Positions 18,144 through 27,043 of a stretch of DNA of 64,000 bases are shown here, piece after piece. The DNA is from CAZWKQ01 sp964634005 (GTDB lineage: Bacteria; Bacteroidota; Bacteroidia; Bacteroidales; JACABE01). The stretch spans positions 37,310 to 101,309 of the forward strand of contig CAZWKQ010000010.1 of assembly GCA_964634005.1 (NCBI GenBank), given 5' to 3'. A program made the position numbers and the translations under genes. How positions within the stretch are numbered: position 1 is the first letter of the stretch; every line of letters begins with the position of its first letter. The notes under the pieces were generated by a model. The model had not been told where the DNA came from. It worked only from the letters and a program-made list of their open reading frames with translations, and did not search any database.

Positions 18144-18883
18144 TTAATCTGTTTTAGAATTTCAACAACTTTCCTTACACGGTTTTCGTCTGTAATTTGG
18201 TGTTCGTATTCTTCTTTATCGGAAAGTTTACCCATAGTAACCCCTTTTTTACGGTATTTCATTTCACTTTCGATAGTTTTGCGTAGTGAAACATGAAAAA
18301 CATCAGCGCCGGTTTTTTGGGCTATATAAGCAATATTATCTTCGTTTATACCGCTTCCGGGCATTATTTTGCAATTGCCTTTATTAGTTTTTATCAGATA
18401 AGAAATAAGATCAACTCCCATAAGGGCAGTTTGCTTTTGTCCCGATGTAAGTAAATAATCGAAGCCTATTTTATTTATATCATCAAGAGCTAAGCTTGCA
18501 TTATTTGCCATGTCGAATGCACGATGAAAGGTAGTTTTTTTTGGATAGCACATTTCAATTAATTGAGAACAAACAGATTTATCGATACTACCATCAAACG
18601 TCAGGCAGCCAAAAACAAAACCATCAACACCCAGATTTTTAAGAGCCGAGATGTCGGTTTTTATTATTTCGATTTCATTTTTGTTATACAAGAAATCGCC
18701 GCCTCGTGGACGAATAAGAACATGAACAGCAATAGAAAGATGTTTTCTGACCGAAGAAACCAAGCCAATAGAGGGAGTAGTACCGCCTTCGATAATATTA
18801 TCGCACAGCTCTACTCTGTCGGCACCTCCAAGTTCTGCTGCAATAGCCGATTGAAAAGAGTTTACACATACTTCAAGCAGCAT
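18140..18883 (-). CDS. cutC: CutC family protein
   Basis: A 247-residue TIM-barrel protein with the family start LEVCVNSFQSAIAAELGGA, then DRVELCDNIIEGGTTPS, HVLIRPRGGDF and TFHRAFD. CutC was named for copper homeostasis in E. coli, but its biochemical role is disputed and the catalytic reaction is not settled. Genes for sugar hydrolases often lie nearby, and here it overlaps a beta-mannosidase gene by four bases, which suggests coupled translation and perhaps a sugar-related role (inference). Confidence 0.9.
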   Translation of the reverse strand: MLLEVCVNSFQSAIAAELGGADRVELCDNIIEGGTTPSIGLVSSVRKHLSIAVHVLIRPRGGDFLYNKNEIEIIKTDISALKNLGVDGFVFGCLTFDGSIDKSVCSQLIEMCYPKKTTFHRAFDMANNASLALDDINKIGFDYLLTSGQKQTALMGVDLISYLIKTNKGNCKIMPGSGINEDNIAYIAQKTGADVFHVSLRKTIESEMKYRKKGVTMGKLSDKEEYEHQITDENRVRKVVEILKQIK

Positions 18884-18893
18884 AAACTATGTT

Positions 18894-19541
18894 TTACTTC
18901 TTTTTTCCTTTATGATAAACCTCATTAAGTCCTTTTACGACTTCTTTTGTAATATCTAAGCTGTCGTTTGCGAATAATATGCCGCTAATTCTCGATTTTT
19001 CGAGTATAAAAGTATATTTTGGACCTTTATTAAACCTGTTGATAAAAGAAAATATCGAATCCTGAACTTCAATATTTTTATTTTGCTTTATTTCGGCCAA
19101 CTGGCTACCATATTTTTTTTCGAGTTCCATCAAATCGCTTTGCCTTTGCTGTAGTGCGGCTTCTTTTTTCTTTTGTTCGCTAAGAGTGAATGAGGCTCCG
19201 GTTTTTAAATAATTCTCGTAATCGTTTTTAAACGTAAGTGCCTGACTTTTATAGTCATTGGTAAGTTTTTTTTCCAGTTCTTCGAGGTAGACTTTTGTAT
19301 CTTTCACAAAATCATAATTTTCCCATAAAGTATCACTATCTACATAAGCTATGGTTAAATTTGAATTGATTGCAACTGGCTGTGAAATGTGTTCCTTTTT
19401 ACCTTCAGTAAAAAATAAAATATATAGTAATACAACAGCAATAGCTAAAATAACATTAAATATTACCGTATATTTCGACTTTTTGCAATTAACCGATTCT
19501 GAATTATTTTGCTTTATTTCTATTTGTTCTTCCTGATTCAT
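18894..19541 (-). CDS. OmpH/Skp-like periplasmic protein with membrane anchor
   Basis: A 215-residue protein with an N-terminal cytoplasmic tail, one membrane helix (about residues 24-44, VIFNVILAIAVVLLYILFF) and a long charged coiled coil (about 75-150) of the OmpH/Skp type ending in a small beta domain. Skp is a periplasmic chaperone for outer-membrane proteins. This form keeps its helix as an anchor rather than a cleaved signal. It follows recQ by 12 bases and precedes cutC by 10, so it belongs to the same transcript. Confidence 0.75.
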   Translation of the reverse strand: MNQEEQIEIKQNNSESVNCKKSKYTVIFNVILAIAVVLLYILFFTEGKKEHISQPVAINSNLTIAYVDSDTLWENYDFVKDTKVYLEELEKKLTNDYKSQALTFKNDYENYLKTGASFTLSEQKKKEAALQQRQSDLMELEKKYGSQLAEIKQNKNIEVQDSIFSFINRFNKGPKYTFILEKSRISGILFANDSLDITKEVVKGLNEVYHKGKKK

Positions 19542-19553
19542 TTGTTTTTAAAA

Positions 19554-21758
19554 TTAATTTCCTAATTCTGACATAAACTTAATTCTCATCAATCTTATTT
19601 CTTCCTCGCTGTATTCATTTTCACCGAGTTCTCTCAGACAATCCTCAATTGAATCCGATTCAGCTTCGCGGAAGTACTCATAAATTTCCTCCTGATGGTA
19701 TTCATCTACGAATTCATTTATGTAGTAGTTTAAATCAATCTTGGTGCCTGATGCAACTATACTTTCAATTTCGGTGAGCAATTCATCGAAGGTAAGATTT
19801 TTTGCTATGGCAATATCTTCAAGGTCAATTTTACGGTCGATACTTTGAATGATATATACTTTTAATCCCGATTTGTTTACAACAGATTTAACGACAAAAT
19901 CCTGAGGACGTTCAATTTCGTTTTCTTCAACGTATTTTTTAATCAGGTCAACGAAAGGTTGTCCGTATTTCAATGCCTTACCTGCACCAACACCTGTAAT
20001 TTGCTTCATTTCCTCAATAGTAACGGGATATTGTATAGTCATGTCTTCAAGTGATGGGTCTTGAAAAATAACAAATGGCGGTAAGTTTTCTTTGCGTGAA
20101 ATATCTCTTCTAAGGTCTTTCAGCAATGCAAAAAGAGTTTTATCGGTAGCATCGGTTCTGCCGCCTCCACCCATAACAGACATAATATCTTCGTCCTCAT
20201 CGTTAAGATAATCGTGGTCTTTGGCAATCATTATCTTATAGGGCTTTTTGATATATTTCAACCCTTCCTGAGTTACTTTAAGCAAACCGTAGTTTTCAAT
20301 ATCTTTGGCAAGTAAGTTTTCGATAAGAGCTTGTCGAATTACAGCATTCCAGTAGCCTTCAACTTTGTCGGCTCCGGCCCCGAATTGCGGTAGTTTATCG
20401 TGTTTCATTTTTTTGAGCGTACCGGAGTTTTTCCCTAAAAGAATTTGAACAACATGTTTGGTTTTAAACAATTGTTTGACAGCGAGTACAGTTTCTATTG
20501 CAAGAACAACATCTTCGGTACCATCGGTTTTTTCTTTCGGGTGCAAGCAATTATCACAAGTTTGACAATTATGTGGTTCATAATTTTCGCCAAAATAGTG
20601 CAGTAGTACTTTTCTGCGGCAAGCCGATGATTCGGCATAAGAAATAGTCTCATTTATAAGCTGCATGGCAATTTCTTGCTCGGCAACAGCTTTGTTTTTC
20701 AGAAATTTTTCAAGCTTAACGATATCTTCTTCGCTGTAAAAAGCTATGCAATTGCCTTCACCATCGTCTCTTCCGGCACGGCCTGTTTCCTGATAATAAC
20801 CTTCGAGGCTCTTAGGCATATCGTAATGTATAACGAATCTTACGTCGGGTTTATCGATTCCCATTCCGAAAGCAATTGTGGCAACTATAACATCCACTTC
20901 TTCCATCAAAAATTTATCCTGATTTTCGGCTCTCGTAACCGAATCAAGACCTGCATGATAAGGCAAAGCTCTAATACCGTTGACCTGTAGGGTTTCGGCA
21001 AACTCTTCCACCTTTTTTCGGCTCAAACAATATACTATACCCGATTTACCCGGATTGTTTTTAATAAACTTAATTATTTCCTTGTTTACATCGTTTGTTT
21101 TTCTTCTTACTTCGTAATATAAATTAGGACGGTTGAATGATGATATATAAATATCGGCATTCATCATTCCGAGATTTTTCTGAATATCCTGTTGAACTTT
21201 GGGAGTAGCAGTTGCTGTTAACGCAATTACAGGTACTTTTTTACCTATAGCATCGATAATTGGGCGTAAACGGCGATATTCGGGGCGGAAATCATGTCCC
21301 CATTCGGAAATACAATGTGCTTCGTCAATTGCATAAAACGATATATCGATATCGCTGAAAAATTCGATGTTTTCTTCTTTAGTAAGTGATTCGGGAGCAA
21401 CGTAAAGTAATTTGGTTTTACCGGTTATTATATCATTCTTTACTTCTTTAATTTCGTTTTTACTGAGCGAAGAATTCAAAAAATGAGCTATTCCTATTTC
21501 GGTTCCGAAATTTCTTATAGCATCTACCTGATTTTTCATTAACGAAATAAGAGGAGATATTACAATAGCAGTACCTTTGCTAATCAATGCGGGCAACTGA
21601 TAACAAAGTGATTTGCCGCCGCCTGTTGGCATTATAACAAAAGTATCGCGTCCGTTTAATACACTTTTTATAACCTTCTCTTGATTACCCTTGAAATTGT
21701 CGAAGCCAAAAATCTTCTTCAAATGAAAATGAAGATTTAAATCATCCTTAGCAGCCAT
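19554..21758 (-). CDS. recQ: ATP-dependent DNA helicase RecQ
   Basis: A 734-residue 3'-5' helicase of recombination and repair. Walker A is TGGGKS, motif II is DEAH (YAIDEAHCISEWGHDFRPEY), and motif VI is QETGRAGRDD. The zinc-binding cysteines of the RQC domain (CRRKVLLHYFGE, CQTCDNCLHP), an RQC winged helix and an HRDC domain near residues 525-600 follow. An extra C-terminal acidic tail of about 100 residues is common in Bacteroidota RecQ. ATG 21758 is chosen; a TTG at 21761 directly before it is also possible. It is divergent from kdsD. Confidence 0.94.
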   Translation of the reverse strand: MAAKDDLNLHFHLKKIFGFDNFKGNQEKVIKSVLNGRDTFVIMPTGGGKSLCYQLPALISKGTAIVISPLISLMKNQVDAIRNFGTEIGIAHFLNSSLSKNEIKEVKNDIITGKTKLLYVAPESLTKEENIEFFSDIDISFYAIDEAHCISEWGHDFRPEYRRLRPIIDAIGKKVPVIALTATATPKVQQDIQKNLGMMNADIYISSFNRPNLYYEVRRKTNDVNKEIIKFIKNNPGKSGIVYCLSRKKVEEFAETLQVNGIRALPYHAGLDSVTRAENQDKFLMEEVDVIVATIAFGMGIDKPDVRFVIHYDMPKSLEGYYQETGRAGRDDGEGNCIAFYSEEDIVKLEKFLKNKAVAEQEIAMQLINETISYAESSACRRKVLLHYFGENYEPHNCQTCDNCLHPKEKTDGTEDVVLAIETVLAVKQLFKTKHVVQILLGKNSGTLKKMKHDKLPQFGAGADKVEGYWNAVIRQALIENLLAKDIENYGLLKVTQEGLKYIKKPYKIMIAKDHDYLNDEDEDIMSVMGGGGRTDATDKTLFALLKDLRRDISRKENLPPFVIFQDPSLEDMTIQYPVTIEEMKQITGVGAGKALKYGQPFVDLIKKYVEENEIERPQDFVVKSVVNKSGLKVYIIQSIDRKIDLEDIAIAKNLTFDELLTEIESIVASGTKIDLNYYINEFVDEYHQEEIYEYFREAESDSIEDCLRELGENEYSEEEIRLMRIKFMSELGN

Positions 21759-21859
21759 CAATTATTAGTTTTAAATTTTTCCTTTTTCAAATTTCTTTTA
21801 TGTAAAATTAGTTTTTTTTAAATAATCAACCTATCAATACGTATTTTTTTTAAAAAAAT

Positions 21860-21894
21860 TTTGTACTGTAGTTAAAAAAATTCTTGTAGGTTTG
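21860..21894 (+). promoter_or_regulatory. Promoter of kdsD
   Basis: TTTG at 21860-21863 and TAGGTTTG at 21887-21894, with a 23-base spacer, fit the Bacteroidota consensus. The predicted leader is about 48 bases to the TTG start. Confidence 0.6.
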
Positions 21895-21947
21895 TAATGT
21901 AAAATTAATATATTTTTTTTGAATTTATGTAATTTATTTTAAAAGTC

Positions 21948-22916
21948 TTGAAAACACGGGAAGAAATAAAAAAGATTGCAATTGAAACCATAAACAACGA
22001 AGTAGAATCCATTTCACAACTGAAGCACTATATTGACGACGTTTTTGCAAAGTGTGTAGAATTAATTTATAACTCCAATGGCAGGGTTATAGTTACGGGA
22101 ATAGGCAAAAGTGCAAACATAGGAGTAAAAATAGTATCAACATTTAATTCAACAGGAACTCCTTCAATATTTATGCATGCAGCTGATGCTATTCATGGAG
22201 ACCTGGGAATTATTCAACCGGATGATATAATTATTTGTATTTCCAAAAGTGGTAATACACCTGAGATAAAAGTTTTATTGCCGCTAATAAAATCTATGGG
22301 AAATACAATAATTGCCTTAGTAGGAAACACAAGTTCATATCTTGCTTTACAAGCTGATTATGTTATAAATTGTACAGTTAACAAAGAAGCTTGTCCTAAC
22401 AATTTAGCACCAACTTCGAGTACTACGGCACAGTTGGTAATGGGAGATGCTCTTGCAGTTGCACTATTAGAATACAGGGGTTTTACTACCGAAGATTTCG
22501 CCAAGTATCATCCGGGAGGTGCTTTGGGGAAAAAACTTTACCTAAAAGTTTCGGATTTGACAATTAACAACGAAAAACCATCAGTAAGCCTCGAAGATAA
22601 TATTAAGAATACAATAATTGAAATAACAAGCAAACGACTTGGAGCTGCCGCAGTAGTTGAAAACAAAAAAATTATAGGAATTGTAACCGACGGCGATTTA
22701 AGACGAATGCTTCAAAAAAATGATGATGTCTTTTCTCTCAAAGCAAAAGATATTATGACAGTTAACCCTAAAACCATATATAAAGATGAATTAGCTGTTA
22801 ATGCCCTTCAAATAATGAAAAAAAACAACATAACTCAACTGCTAGTAACAGACGAAAATTGTGAATATTATGGTGTAATTCATTTACACGATCTGTTAAA
22901 AGAAGGTATTTTGTAA
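21948..22916 (+). CDS. kdsD: Arabinose-5-phosphate isomerase (KpsF/GutQ family)
   Basis: A 322-residue enzyme interconverting ribulose 5-phosphate and arabinose 5-phosphate, the first step to Kdo of lipopolysaccharide. A SIS domain occupies about residues 35-170 (VTGIGKSANIG, ISKSGNTPEI, GDALAVALLE, and HPGGALGKKL at its end). Two CBS domains follow (about 205-322). The start is TTG at 21948, the only start in frame that keeps the full N-terminal helix. Its place opposite recQ is common in Bacteroidota as far as I recall. Confidence 0.9.
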   Translation: MKTREEIKKIAIETINNEVESISQLKHYIDDVFAKCVELIYNSNGRVIVTGIGKSANIGVKIVSTFNSTGTPSIFMHAADAIHGDLGIIQPDDIIICISKSGNTPEIKVLLPLIKSMGNTIIALVGNTSSYLALQADYVINCTVNKEACPNNLAPTSSTTAQLVMGDALAVALLEYRGFTTEDFAKYHPGGALGKKLYLKVSDLTINNEKPSVSLEDNIKNTIIEITSKRLGAAAVVENKKIIGIVTDGDLRRMLQKNDDVFSLKAKDIMTVNPKTIYKDELAVNALQIMKKNNITQLLVTDENCEYYGVIHLHDLLKEGIL

Positions 22917-22941
22917 CTCTTTCCCGATTAAGATTATTTTC

Positions 22942-22949
22942 TATTTTTG
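22942..22949 (+). promoter_or_regulatory. -7 box before the YfcC-type transporter
   Basis: TATTTTTG fits the TAnnTTTG consensus, 19 bases before the ATG at 22969. A TTTG at 22910-22913 is farther than usual (28 bases), so the promoter is only tentative. Confidence 0.4.
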
Positions 22950-22968
22950 GAAAAAATAATTAATTAGA

Positions 22969-24567
22969 ATGAAAAACCGAAAATTTCCACACACCTACGT
23001 TATTGTTTTCTTTGTAATACTTATAGCAGCAGTAACAACATGGATAGTTCCTGCAGGCGAGTTTGAGCGTCAAACTATTGATACACACGGACAAAAAAGA
23101 GAAATTATACAAACGGACTCTTATCATAAAGTAGAACAACAACCTCAAACTTGGCAGGTTTTCTCGGCATTTTACAAAGGGTTTGTAAGGTCACCGAAAA
23201 TTATAGTATTTATTTTGATTTTAGGAGGAGCTTTCTGGATTTTAAATGAAAGTAAAGCAATAGATGCCGGTGTATCGGCATTTTTGAAAAGAAGTAATAA
23301 ATTGGAAAAATATTGGATTATCAGAAAAATCGGAATTAACAACATAATTATAACAACAGTTATGCTTATGTTCAGTTTTTTCGGTGCAATATTCGGTATG
23401 AGTGAAGAAACCATTGCCTTTGTAATAATTTTTGTACCATTGGCAGTATCTATGGGCTACGATTCGATAGTTGGCGTTTGTATGTGCTTTATTGGAGCAG
23501 GAATAGGGTTTGCAGGATGTTTATTAAATCCGTTTACATTGGGTATAGCTCAGGAGATTGCAGGATTGCCATTGTTTTCCGGTATCGAATATCGTTTGAT
23601 TATATGGATGGTTGTAAATATTGTCGGTATTGGATGGGTTTTAAAATATGCAGCTAAAATTAAAAAAGCACCGCATAAATCGCCTGTTTATAATGAAGAC
23701 GAATATTGGAGAGAACATCATAAAAACTCTGAAACCGATTTACGACAGAAGTCTTATAATTCGACATGGTTGGCATATATTTTAGTTTTAATTGTTACCG
23801 GGGTTTATGCAATTTTTTTACCGGTAAATTCGATAAAATTCGGGCCTAATTCTTTTCAAATACCTTTATTGCCTGTTCTAAGCATTTTATTTGCAATATT
23901 TGGTTATATAACAGCAAAAAAATCGGTACAATACTTTGTTTTAAATATACTAATGTTTACAATAGCCTATTTAATGGCAGGGGTAATGGGCTTCGACTGG
24001 GGGCTGCTCGAAATAGCCGCATTATTTTTCGGAATGGCAATAGCAGCAGGGATTTCAATAAACAAAGGGCCAAATGAAATTACAAAACTGTTTGTGGCAG
24101 GAGCAAAAGATATACTTTCCGCAGCACTTGTTGTAGGTTTGGCCGGCGGAATTATTGTTATACTTGAAGATGGCAAAGTGATTGATACCATTTTGTACGG
24201 AATTTCGAAGTCAATGACAGGATTGAGCAATATAGCAACACTTTCGTTAATGTACACTTTTCAGTCGCTTTTGAATATGGTAATAACTTCAGGCACTGCA
24301 AAAGCAGCTTTGATTATGCCGATATTAAGAGATATTTCGGAAATGGTAGGGCTTTCGAAACAAGCAACAGTTACGGCATTTCATATTGGCGACGGATTTA
24401 CGAATCTGATTACTCCAACATCGGGCGTGCTTATAGGTGTTTTGGAAATAGCCCGTATTCCCTTCAATAAATGGTTTAAGTGGGCATTACCTCTAATTAT
24501 TATTCTAACAATAGTTGGGTTTTTAATGCTTATACCAACCGTTACCATGCAGTTAAACGGGTTTTAA
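22969..24567 (+). CDS. YfcC-family transporter (basic amino acid/C4-dicarboxylate carrier-like)
   Basis: A 532-residue membrane protein with about 12-13 hydrophobic segments and the YfcC-family start (MKNRKFPHTYVIVFFVIL, VPAGEFER). Conserved parts include GAIFGMSEETIAF, GAGIGFAGCLLNPFT and, near the end, LIMPILRDISEMVG with GDGFTNLITPTSGVL. The family is related to ArcD/DcuC carriers and is often labelled a C4-dicarboxylate or arginine/ornithine carrier. The true substrate cannot be read from the sequence. It lies 52 bases after kdsD. Confidence 0.85.
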   Translation: MKNRKFPHTYVIVFFVILIAAVTTWIVPAGEFERQTIDTHGQKREIIQTDSYHKVEQQPQTWQVFSAFYKGFVRSPKIIVFILILGGAFWILNESKAIDAGVSAFLKRSNKLEKYWIIRKIGINNIIITTVMLMFSFFGAIFGMSEETIAFVIIFVPLAVSMGYDSIVGVCMCFIGAGIGFAGCLLNPFTLGIAQEIAGLPLFSGIEYRLIIWMVVNIVGIGWVLKYAAKIKKAPHKSPVYNEDEYWREHHKNSETDLRQKSYNSTWLAYILVLIVTGVYAIFLPVNSIKFGPNSFQIPLLPVLSILFAIFGYITAKKSVQYFVLNILMFTIAYLMAGVMGFDWGLLEIAALFFGMAIAAGISINKGPNEITKLFVAGAKDILSAALVVGLAGGIIVILEDGKVIDTILYGISKSMTGLSNIATLSLMYTFQSLLNMVITSGTAKAALIMPILRDISEMVGLSKQATVTAFHIGDGFTNLITPTSGVLIGVLEIARIPFNKWFKWALPLIIILTIVGFLMLIPTVTMQLNGF

Positions 24568-24655
24568 AGCGTTTATTATACTTAGATAAAACTCTGCAAA
24601 AAACCTTTTGTAGGCAATGTATTACAAATAATTTTTTTTAAAGTAAAATATTCCA

Positions 24656-24663
24656 TAGTTTTG
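24656..24663 (+). promoter_or_regulatory. -7 box of the iorAB promoter
   Basis: TAGTTTTG matches TAnnTTTG. A run of T but no TTTG sits at the -33 position. The leader to the iorA ATG would be about 45 bases. Confidence 0.5.
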
Positions 24664-24713
24664 TAAGCGAAATAAAAAGAATTAAGATTAAATTTTAATA
24701 AATAAAACTTAAT

Positions 24714-26330
24714 ATGCAAAAAATGTTATTACTGGGAGATGAAGCTATTGCCCAGGGAGCTATTGATGCAGGATTATCGGGCATATATGCCTACCCCGGC
24801 ACACCATCAACCGAAATTACAGAATATGTGCAACAATCGAAAGAAGCAAAGCAAAAAGGCATAAGAAGTACATGGTCGAGCAATGAAAAAACGGCTATGG
24901 AAGCTGCTTTAGGCATGTCTTATGCAGGAAAAAGAGCCATGGTTTGTATGAAGCATGTTGGGTTAAATGTTGCTGCCGACCCATTTATAAATTCAGCTAT
25001 TACAGGTGCAAACGGAGGAATGATAGTTGTTTCCGCCGACGATCCTTCTATGCACTCTTCGCAAAATGAACAAGATTCTCGCTTTTTTGGAAAATTTGCT
25101 ATGATGCCGGTTCTTGAACCTTCCAATCAGCAAGAAGCTTACGATATGGTTCATTACGGTTTCGATTTATCGGAAAAATACAAAATTCCTGTTTTAATGA
25201 GAATTACAACCCGTATGGCTCATTCAAGATCAGGCGTTGTTAGAAAAGAAGCTCGTAATCAAAATGAAATGAGCTTGCCAACTGATTTAAGACAATTTGT
25301 ACTTCTCCCAGCAATTGCTCGCAGAAGATACAAAGGCTTACTTAGCAATCAGGAATTGTTTGAAAAAGAATCAGAAAATTCAGCTTTTAATAAATATATC
25401 GATGCTAATGATAAAAGCTTAGGAATAATAACTACAGGTATAGCTTTTAATTATTTGATGGAAAACTACCCTGACAGAAAAGTTCCATATCCGGTGCTTA
25501 AAATTGGTCAATACCCGCTTCCCTATAAGCTGGTAGAAAAAATTTGCAATGAATGTGAAGAAATACTAGTATTGGAAGAAGGCTATCCATTAGTTGAAGA
25601 AATGTTGAAAGGTTACCTGTCAAAAGGATTGAAAGTTAAAGGCAGACTTGACGGTAGTGTTCCGAGAGACGGTGAACTAAATCCTAACATTGTTGCTAAA
25701 GCATTAGGTTTGCCCGTAACTGTCGGTTCAGATATTCCCGATTTAGTAGTAGGTCGTCCACCTGCCTTATGTATGGGATGCCCTCATACCGACTCTTATC
25801 TTGCTCTAAACGAAGCTCTTTCAAATTTGGCTCCGGGCAGAGTTTTTTCTGATATAGGTTGTTATACATTGGGAGCGTTAAAACCACTCGAAGCAATAAA
25901 CTCTTGCGTTGATATGGGTGCTTCAATAACAATGGCTAAAGGTGCCGCTGATGCCGGTCTTATCCCAGCAGTAGCAGTCATCGGCGATTCTACTTTTACT
26001 CACTCCGGAATTACAGGATTAATCGATGCTGTAAATGATAAATCTCCAATTACTGTACTTATCCTTGATAATGGAACAACAGCTATGACAGGTGGACAGG
26101 AATCTTCTGCTCAAGGCAGAATCGAATCAATCTGTAAAGGAATAGGTGTTGAAGAAGAGCATATCAGAGTTCTTAAACCTTTAAGAAAAAATCACGAAGA
26201 AAACACAAAAATAATTATGGAAGAACTTGCTTATAAAGGAGTTTCCGTAATTATTCCGCGCAGAGAATGCATAGTGGCAATAGACAAGAGAGTTAGAGCA
26301 AAAGAAAAAGCTAAAAAAGAAGCTCAATAA
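24714..26330 (+). CDS. iorA: Indolepyruvate:ferredoxin oxidoreductase, alpha subunit (short form)
   Basis: A 538-residue thiamine-diphosphate enzyme that, with IorB, oxidatively decarboxylates indolepyruvate and related aryl 2-oxoacids to acyl-CoA and reduces ferredoxin. The N-terminal pyrimidine-binding domain has YPGTPSTEIT. The C-terminal half has CMGCPHT and the ThDP motif GDSTFTHSG...DNGTTAMTGGQ. The usual C-terminal pair of 4Fe-4S clusters is absent: the protein ends with ECIVAIDKRVRAKEK. Short IorA proteins occur in Bacteroidota. Electrons must then leave by another iron-sulfur protein. iorB follows after 34 bases. Confidence 0.88.
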   Translation: MQKMLLLGDEAIAQGAIDAGLSGIYAYPGTPSTEITEYVQQSKEAKQKGIRSTWSSNEKTAMEAALGMSYAGKRAMVCMKHVGLNVAADPFINSAITGANGGMIVVSADDPSMHSSQNEQDSRFFGKFAMMPVLEPSNQQEAYDMVHYGFDLSEKYKIPVLMRITTRMAHSRSGVVRKEARNQNEMSLPTDLRQFVLLPAIARRRYKGLLSNQELFEKESENSAFNKYIDANDKSLGIITTGIAFNYLMENYPDRKVPYPVLKIGQYPLPYKLVEKICNECEEILVLEEGYPLVEEMLKGYLSKGLKVKGRLDGSVPRDGELNPNIVAKALGLPVTVGSDIPDLVVGRPPALCMGCPHTDSYLALNEALSNLAPGRVFSDIGCYTLGALKPLEAINSCVDMGASITMAKGAADAGLIPAVAVIGDSTFTHSGITGLIDAVNDKSPITVLILDNGTTAMTGGQESSAQGRIESICKGIGVEEEHIRVLKPLRKNHEENTKIIMEELAYKGVSVIIPRRECIVAIDKRVRAKEKAKKEAQ

Positions 26331-26364
26331 GCATTTAATATTTAATTAATAAAAAGAATATAAG

Positions 26365-26952
26365 ATGAAAAAAGATATAATTTTAGCAGGTGTGGGTGGT
26401 CAAGGAATACTTTCAATAGCTGCAATAATAGGAACTGCAGCATTGGATATGGGACTTTATTTAAAACAATCGGAAGTTCACGGTATGGCTCAACGTGGAG
26501 GTGACGTTTCATCGAATCTCAGAATATCTGATAATGAAATAGCTTCCGACCTTATTGCTATGGGCAAAGCCGACCTGGTTATAGCAGTAGAACCAATGGA
26601 GGGTTTAAGATATTTACCTATGCTTTCGCCCGATGGTTGGCTTATTGCAAATGCCACTCCTTTTAAAAATATACCCAATTATCCCGATATAGACAGCATT
26701 TACGCCGAAATTGCAAAAGTTAAACATCATGTTATGATTGATGCTGACCAAATAGCAAAAGATATGGGATCTTCAAAAGTTGCTAATGTCGTAATACTTG
26801 GTGCTGCTTCTTCACACTTGGGTATGGATTTCTCTACCTTAGAAAAAGCCATTATTTCAATTTTCGGCAAAAAAGGCGAAGATGTTGTTAATCTTAATAT
26901 TAACGCCCTAAAAGCCGGAAGAGAATATGCCGAAAAACATAGTATAGGTTAA
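26365..26952 (+). CDS. iorB: Indolepyruvate:ferredoxin oxidoreductase, beta subunit
   Basis: A 195-residue gamma-type subunit of the 2-oxoacid:ferredoxin oxidoreductase family, with the characteristic start GVGGQGILSIAAIIG and SEVHGMAQRGGDVSSNLR. It completes the IorAB complex. A strong terminator follows at 26996-27031. With tryptophanase in the same window, this strain has two fates for aromatic amino acids: indole release, or oxidation after transamination. Confidence 0.9.
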   Translation: MKKDIILAGVGGQGILSIAAIIGTAALDMGLYLKQSEVHGMAQRGGDVSSNLRISDNEIASDLIAMGKADLVIAVEPMEGLRYLPMLSPDGWLIANATPFKNIPNYPDIDSIYAEIAKVKHHVMIDADQIAKDMGSSKVANVVILGAASSHLGMDFSTLEKAIISIFGKKGEDVVNLNINALKAGREYAEKHSIG

Positions 26953-26995
26953 TTTATTCTAAGTGTAAAATACTAATCACTTTTTTGAAGATTTT

Positions 26996-27031
26996 AAAAA
27001 ACAATTCAACCAAAAGGTTGAATTGTTTTTT
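26996..27031. terminator. Bidirectional intrinsic terminator between iorB and polA
   Basis: A perfect 16-bp stem (26996-27011 with 27016-27031) and an AAAA loop. It starts with A-run and ends with T-run, so it can stop both iorAB (+) and polA (-) transcripts. Confidence 0.9.
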
Positions 27032-27043
27032 TATTCCAAATTA

